From Alphaproteobacteria bacterium (GTDB lineage: Bacteria > Pseudomonadota > Alphaproteobacteria > GCA-016699305): a stretch of 64,000 nt of DNA. A program made the position numbers and the translations under genes. Below the pieces are notes generated by a model. That model saw nothing but the letters and a program-made list of their open reading frames with translations. It was not told where the DNA came from and made no database searches. The stretch lies in contig CP064970.1 in NCBI GenBank assembly GCA_016699305.1, positions 1,798,001 through 1,862,000 on the forward strand. Reading direction: 5' to 3'. Positions 59,771 through 64,000 of the stretch are shown here, one piece after another. Each line of letters begins with the position of its first letter. Within the stretch, counting starts at the first letter, position 1.

Positions 59771-60385
59771 TTAACGCGAATAGAACTCGATGACCAGATT
59801 GGGCTCCATACGCACGGGATAGGGGACCTCGTCCATGGCGGGGGCGCGCACGAAGCTGCCTTTGCCCTTTTCGCCGTCCACCTGGATATAGGCGGGCACG
59901 TCGCGTTCAGAGGACTTCAGAGCTTCCATGACAAAGGCGAATTGCTTGGCCTTGCCGCTGATCTCGATCTGATCGCCTTCGCGCAGGCGATAGCTGGGCA
60001 CCGTGACGCGGCGACCATTGACCCGCACATGACCGTGATTCACGAACTGGCGCGCGGCGAAGACCGTCGCCACGAACTTCATGCGATAGATCACCGCATC
60101 CAAACGCCGCTCCAACAGCTGCAGCAACAATTCGGCGGTGTCGCCGCGCAAACGCTCGGCCTCTTGATAGATTTTGCGGAATTGCTTTTCGCCGATATTG
60201 CCGTAATAGCCCTTTAACCGCTGCTTGGCCATCAACTGAATGCCGTAATCGGTGGGCTTGCCACGGCGCTGCGTGTGCTGGCCGGGACGATATTCGCGCT
60301 TATTGACTGGACTGCGCGCACGGCCCCAGATATTCGCGCCTTGGCGTCGGTCGATCTTGTACTTTGAGTGTAAGCGTTTGCTCAT
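59771..60385 (-). CDS. rpsD: 30S ribosomal protein S4
   Basis: This 204-residue protein begins MSKRLHSKYKIDRRQGANIW, typical of alphaproteobacterial S4, with RSPVNKREYRPGQHTQRRGK and an S4 RNA-binding domain (LERRLDAVIYRMKFVATVFA, ARQFVNHGHVRVNGRRV). It binds 16S rRNA early in 30S assembly. It stands alone upstream of the tRNA, not in the alpha operon, as usual in this class. Confidence 0.98.
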   Translation of the reverse strand: MSKRLHSKYKIDRRQGANIWGRARSPVNKREYRPGQHTQRRGKPTDYGIQLMAKQRLKGYYGNIGEKQFRKIYQEAERLRGDTAELLLQLLERRLDAVIYRMKFVATVFAARQFVNHGHVRVNGRRVTVPSYRLREGDQIEISGKAKQFAFVMEALKSSERDVPAYIQVDGEKGKGSFVRAPAMDEVPYPVRMEPNLVIEFYSR

Positions 60386-60519
60386 GAGCTGCTATTCCTG
60401 ATTTTATGTTGTCCCGATAGTCCGACCCGGCGACACCGGCGGCGTGACCTCTATCCTGATTGAGATAGACGCCCACATTCTCGGGAATGACGGTTTCTAG
60501 CCGAAAACAACCCGATCCG

Positions 60520-61419
60520 TCAATTCTTACGCTCGACCACGAAGCTGGCCACCTGCTCCAACCCCTTGGCGCGACCGTCGAATATGGCCAGATGTTCAAT
60601 GGCTTGTTGCGATAGCATATGGGCCTGCTCGCGCGCGCGCTCGATTCCCAGGATCGAGACGAATGTGGCCTTGCCGGCGGCGGCGTCGCGCTGAACGGAT
60701 TTTCCAGTCTCTTCCTCGCTGCCTTCGGCGTCCAGCAGATCGTCGGCGATTTGGAAGGCCAGGCCCAGATCATGCGCATAAGCGCGCAAGGCATGCTCAT
60801 AGGGCGACGAGGCGCGGCCCAGTATGGCTCCGGCCTCGCAAGAGACGGCGATCATCTCGCCCGTCTTCATGCGCTGTAGGCGGGTCACCTCGCCAATATC
60901 GAATGTGGTTTTCTCGGCGATCAGGTCCACCATCTGCCCGCCGACCATGCCGTTCATGCCCGCCGCGCGGGACAGGGCCAGCACCAGCTGACAGCGCACC
61001 TTGGGGTCGTCATGGGTTTGCGGGTCGGCCAATACTTCGAAGGCATAAGTCAGCAGGCCATCCCCCGCCAAAACCGCCGTCGCATGGTCAAAGGCGCGCC
61101 AGACGGTGGGTTTGCCGCGCCGCAGATCGGCATTGTCCATGGCCGGCAGATCGTCATGCACCAGGGAATAACTGTGGATCATCTCGACGGCGGCGGCGGC
61201 GCGCAGGGCGCGCGGCTCGGCCACGCCAAACAAGGACGCGGCATTCATGACCAGGAAAGGCCGCAAACGCTTACCGCCACCCAGACAGGCGTAACGCGCC
61301 GCCTCGAATAAAGGCCTTTCGGTCATCTCGGTTTGCGGCAACAATTGGTTCAGTAAATCCTCGACCTTATCGGCGACATCGGTCATGGCTTGGATCAGAT
61401 CATTGCTGGCGGATGGCAT
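60520..61419 (-). CDS. ispA: Polyprenyl (farnesyl) diphosphate synthase
   Basis: This 299-residue enzyme condenses IPP with DMAPP and GPP. The two Asp-rich motifs are DDLPAMD (first) and DDLLD (second), with GGKRLRPFLV near residue 48 for IPP binding. The length is right for IspA. It follows xseB, the common pair in proteobacteria. ATG 61419 is preferred over the GTG just before it. Confidence 0.95.
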   Translation of the reverse strand: MPSASNDLIQAMTDVADKVEDLLNQLLPQTEMTERPLFEAARYACLGGGKRLRPFLVMNAASLFGVAEPRALRAAAAVEMIHSYSLVHDDLPAMDNADLRRGKPTVWRAFDHATAVLAGDGLLTYAFEVLADPQTHDDPKVRCQLVLALSRAAGMNGMVGGQMVDLIAEKTTFDIGEVTRLQRMKTGEMIAVSCEAGAILGRASSPYEHALRAYAHDLGLAFQIADDLLDAEGSEEETGKSVQRDAAAGKATFVSILGIERAREQAHMLSQQAIEHLAIFDGRAKGLEQVASFVVERKN

Positions 61420-61454
61420 CACGCGAAACCTCGGTTGGAAAGTGGGAATGGAGC

Positions 61455-61709
61455 TTAGCGGTCTTGGGTATCAGATTGGGCTTCAGGCCCGTTCTCGCCT
61501 GGGACCAGACGATCCACACGCAATTGCGCGACCTGCAGCAGATCGAGACAACGGCGACGCAGGGCATCGCCCCGCTCATAGGCCGACACGGCGTCATCCA
61601 ACGACAAGCGGCCTTCTTCCATCTGGCGAACCAGACGCTCAAGCTCGGCCAAGGCCTGCTCGAAGTTTAAACTCGCCACATCGGCGGGCAAGGGCATGGA
61701 TTCGTTCAT
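61455..61709 (-). CDS. xseB: Exodeoxyribonuclease VII small subunit
   Basis: This 84-residue helical protein has LNFEQALAELERLVRQMEEG and LSLDDAVSAYERGDALRRRC, the XseB signature. It forms the ExoVII complex with XseA. ATG 61709 gives the usual length. It precedes ispA by 35 bp on the same strand. Confidence 0.95.
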   Translation of the reverse strand: MNESMPLPADVASLNFEQALAELERLVRQMEEGRLSLDDAVSAYERGDALRRRCLDLLQVAQLRVDRLVPGENGPEAQSDTQDR

Positions 61710-61857
61710 GCCCAAGGGTATAAGCCCAGCTTTGGCCCAGCGCAAGACATGCGAGGAAGGTTGTTAAATGCGATGCTCCAACATGAAAGCCATTATTAGT
61801 TTCGGTATCATGACTTATGTTGAGGGTCGCATATAGCATTTGAGAAGTTCGGCCATC

Positions 61858-62334
61858 ATGCCCCTTAATTCTTTCCCCTCCCAAGAGAAACACCATTATT
61901 CGCCGATTGCTGTAGGCGGTGATGGAGAAGATTTGCGCCGAATAATCGCCAGGGCGTTCAAGGCGGCACGCTCTTTCGATGGCTCGGATGCGGGAATCGA
62001 CGCTTTGATAGAAGCGATTGATCCTTTCGATCAGTTCGCTTCGCGGCGAGGAGAAGACAGCACATTGAGCCGCGATGACGTGGAATCCGGCCTTTCGCGC
62101 CATGCGCGCGGGCGGGGCCATGAACCGGTCACCGTGACTGACTTACTGGACCTGGCGCAGCGCAGCTTTGGGCGTCTTTTGACCGAGAACAAGGTGGCGT
62201 TGAACATATTCCATGCCGATCTGGTGTTTCTGCCCACTCATGGCCAAGATCCGATACAAACGGTCAGCGGCTGCCGCCACAGCGCGTCTTTCACGGATCA
62301 TCTCAGCAAGGGCTTGATTCTCCGTCTCGTATAG
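61858..62334 (+). CDS. Hypothetical protein upstream of ppx
   Basis: This 158-residue soluble, acidic protein has alternating helical segments (DLRRIIARAFKAARSFDGSD, ALIEAIDPFDQF, TVTDLLDLAQRSFGRLL). ATG 61858 has GAGAAG upstream at a longish distance. It ends eight bases before the ppx start, so the two may be cotranscribed. An opposing minus-strand frame covers part of the same DNA but reads less like protein. Family unknown. Confidence 0.5.
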   Translation: MPLNSFPSQEKHHYSPIAVGGDGEDLRRIIARAFKAARSFDGSDAGIDALIEAIDPFDQFASRRGEDSTLSRDDVESGLSRHARGRGHEPVTVTDLLDLAQRSFGRLLTENKVALNIFHADLVFLPTHGQDPIQTVSGCRHSASFTDHLSKGLILRLV

Positions 62335-62342
62335 CTTACCGC

Positions 62343-63422
62343 ATGGATATGATCGCCCATGCAAGCCACGCAAAGCTGCGTCGAGATAGCCCAAGGGCTA
62401 GCGGCCCGGATTCTTCCCGGCCATCTCAGCCCGTTCTGGCGGCGTTGGATCTGGGAACGAATAGTTGCAGATTGCTGGTTGCCGTGCCGCGTTCGCCGCA
62501 GCCGGAACAAAGCCCCTTTCTGGTGGTGGATTCTTTTTCGCGCGTGGTGCGTTTGGGAGAAGGGCTTAGCACGTTCCCTGCACTGAACGCCGAAGCGATG
62601 GATCGCACCATGGAGGTGCTGCGCATATGCCGGGATAAAATGGGGCGTGCCAAAGTCACGCATTTGCGCGCCGTGGCCACCGAGGCATGCCGTCAGGCCA
62701 GCAACGGATTGGCTTTTCTTGAACGGGTGCGACGGGAAACAGGCATTGGCTTCGAGATCATTTCCGGAGCCGAGGAAGCGCGGCTGGCCATGATCGGATG
62801 CGCGCCTTTGCTTTTGCCCAAGCCATTGCATGCTGTGATGTTCGATATCGGGGGCGGTTCGACGGAATTGGCGTGGCTGCGGGTTGAATCATCGTCCGCG
62901 CCGCCGCGATTATTGGACCATGTGTCGCTGCCGGTCGGGGTGGTCAACCTCACTGAACGCTATGGGGGCGATACGATCTCGTCAGAGCATTATCAGGACA
63001 TGATCGACAGTGTCCGTGCCGCATTGCTGCCCTTTGATCGGCGCAACGGCATCGGGATGCAGATGAAGGCTCAGCAGGTGCAAATTCTGGGTTGTTCGGG
63101 ATCTTTGACGACTCTGGCGGCGGCGATGATCGGCTTGCCGCGCTATCAGCGTTCAGCTGTAGATGGACGTATTCTTGCAACCGATGAAACGCTTCGGATG
63201 ACGCGCCGCCTATGCAGCCTGACTCGGGACGAACGCAATCGTATTCCCGGCATCGGCCCCGATCGCGGCGATTTAATCGTTTCAGGTTGCGCAATCCTCG
63301 AAGCTTTATTGAGCCTATGGCCTGTCGAGCGGTTGCGTGTGGGTGATCGTGGACTTCGCGAAGGCATCTTGACGGATATTGTGTATGCCCTGGAGGTTAA
63401 AAGCCGCAGAGCCTTGGCGTGA
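62343..63422 (+). CDS. Ppx/GppA phosphatase family protein
   Basis: This 359-residue exopolyphosphatase or pppGpp phosphatase has the ASKHA fold: LDLGTNSCRLLV (phosphate 1), FDIGGGSTELAW (phosphate 2), ISGAEEARLA, GCSGSLTTLAA and RIPGIGPDRGDLI. The first ~30 residues are a variable extension, so the start could lie later. It probably tunes the stringent response or polyphosphate. A terminator follows. Confidence 0.93.
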   Translation: MDMIAHASHAKLRRDSPRASGPDSSRPSQPVLAALDLGTNSCRLLVAVPRSPQPEQSPFLVVDSFSRVVRLGEGLSTFPALNAEAMDRTMEVLRICRDKMGRAKVTHLRAVATEACRQASNGLAFLERVRRETGIGFEIISGAEEARLAMIGCAPLLLPKPLHAVMFDIGGGSTELAWLRVESSSAPPRLLDHVSLPVGVVNLTERYGGDTISSEHYQDMIDSVRAALLPFDRRNGIGMQMKAQQVQILGCSGSLTTLAAAMIGLPRYQRSAVDGRILATDETLRMTRRLCSLTRDERNRIPGIGPDRGDLIVSGCAILEALLSLWPVERLRVGDRGLREGILTDIVYALEVKSRRALA

Positions 63423-63442
63423 TATCTTTGTTTAAAAAATAA

Positions 63443-63472
63443 GGCCGTAGCGACACTTACGCCGCTACGGCC
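63443..63472. terminator. Bidirectional terminator between ppx and the next gene
   Basis: GGCCGTAGCG pairs perfectly with CGCTACGGCC across 10 bases. A/T-rich flanks lie on both sides. The genes on either side converge on it. Confidence 0.8.
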
Positions 63473-63509
63473 AGATTTGTCAGGATAGGAATAGCCCTGC
63501 TATCAGCGG

Positions 63510-63779
63510 TTACTGAGCGATTTTGGTCGGATCAGGCTGTGAGGTATAGGGGCTTTCGCTGTCCTCCGGATGTGTTGCCGACTTCGAGGTCGCAGACACG
63601 GCACCGGCATAGGAATCGCTGTTGGTGTTGACGATGGTCTCTTGGCCGTTCTCGCCATAGACAACAGACTTGCCTTCATCATAGGTGGCAGTCTCATAGT
63701 TGCGCATCGCTGTTTCCGCCATGGCAGGGCCAGCCAATGCAATGACAGCCGCAGCCGCCAATAGAGTTGTTTTCATCAT
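63510..63779 (-). CDS. Small exported protein, unknown
   Basis: This 89-residue protein has a clear signal peptide (MKTTLLAAAAVIALAGPAMA) and a mature part of about 67 residues rich in Ser, Thr and acidic residues, without Cys. The end (DSESPYTSQPDPTKIAQ) looks disordered. GGGG lies upstream of the start. Probably periplasmic; no family recognised. Confidence 0.7.
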   Translation of the reverse strand: MMKTTLLAAAAVIALAGPAMAETAMRNYETATYDEGKSVVYGENGQETIVNTNSDSYAGAVSATSKSATHPEDSESPYTSQPDPTKIAQ

Positions 63780-63857
63780 GACGTCGTCCCCTTCGTCGTT
63801 GCGTGTTGAGTATGAAGCTTACTGGTCATGCCGCGAGCGGCAATAACCTTATATCAG

Positions 63858-64000
63858 CTATTGCACGATCTTCCAAGTGCCATCCGGCTGACGGCAGGCT
63901 GTGCCGTAACCATTCTGACGCTGGCCGCCTACAACGATGGATTGGTTAAACTCGCGGCAATAGGCACCGCTGCCATCCTGGCCGTCGCGGACCGGAACAA
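63858..64000 (-). CDS. Surface antigen (17 kDa type), C-terminal part, cut by window edge
   Basis: The last 47 codons are visible: GAYCREFNQSIVVGGQRQNG, then YGTACRQPDGTWKIVQ and a stop. This Cys-containing end (YCREF...GG...YGTACRQPDG.W) is that of Rickettsia 17 kDa surface antigen-like lipoproteins. The N-terminus lies beyond the window. Confidence 0.8.
   Translation of the reverse strand, partial: VPVRDGQDGSGAYCREFNQSIVVGGQRQNGYGTACRQPDGTWKIVQ

Noticed and set aside
61639..62121. Minus-strand frame opposite the gene upstream of ppx
   Set aside because: It runs through the xseB start and reads less like protein than the plus-strand frame. Not certain, but less likely.

Overview
This window is bacterial chromosome and most likely alphaproteobacterial. 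The evidence is the housekeeping set on the right (rpsD, an xseB-ispA pair, a Ppx/GppA phosphatase, a Rickettsia-type 17 kDa surface-antigen C-terminus) and the style of the island genes. I cannot name a genus. The left two thirds is accessory DNA. Housekeeping genes begin at about 58.4 kb.

Metal resistance (1-10.7 kb, all minus strand): a csoR-copA copper unit with a palindromic operator; a seven-gene RND efflux operon (outer membrane factor, membrane fusion protein, RND pump, then four small metal-handling proteins); a separate lipoprotein gene; and a CnrYXH-type sensing locus (membrane anti-sigma, periplasmic sensor, ECF sigma factor). The sensor keeps all five CnrX nickel/cobalt ligands at exact spacing. 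The same two-part promoter, TNAGGG-N16-CGTATTA, stands before the anti-sigma gene, the efflux operon and the lipoprotein gene, so the regulon can be read directly from the sequence.

Defence and mobile DNA (10.7-26.7 kb): an AT-rich three-gene ABC-ATPase defence-like operon (SMC-like ATPase with zinc hook, small middle protein, nuclease-like protein); a type I restriction-modification operon whose fused HsdM-HsdS gene carries a one-base frameshift, with HEPN-like and EVE/PUA-like accessory genes; and a minus-strand replication-type module (AlpA-like regulator, primase N-part, TOPRIM/DUF927 helicase, small island proteins).

Rhs locus (27-40.1 kb): one complete, secreted-looking Rhs/YD-repeat toxin gene is followed by four orphan C-terminal cassettes and a remnant. 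Each cassette has a near-identical piece of Rhs core, a different toxin tip and a probable immunity gene. The orphan cassettes have no evident start, which suits a silent store of tips used by recombination.

Island remainder (40.1-45.7 kb): a four-gene unknown cluster with a candidate -1 frameshift site joining two reading frames, a RhuM-Fic fusion, an integrase cut by an IS3-family element whose transposase is frameshifted, and a hisS fragment truncated at both ends.

CRISPR (45.8-55.2 kb): 25 identical 32-bp repeats with 24 spacers and a complete type I-C cas operon (cas3-cas5-cas8c-cas7-cas4-cas1-cas2), all on the minus strand, with the leader between cas2 and the array. A second Fic gene with phased operator-like repeats and an unrecognised helical protein follow.

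Housekeeping (58.4-64 kb): hsp20, a peroxiredoxin, tRNA-Ala(CGC), rpsD, ispA, xseB, an unknown gene, ppx/gppA, a small exported protein and the end of a surface-antigen gene.
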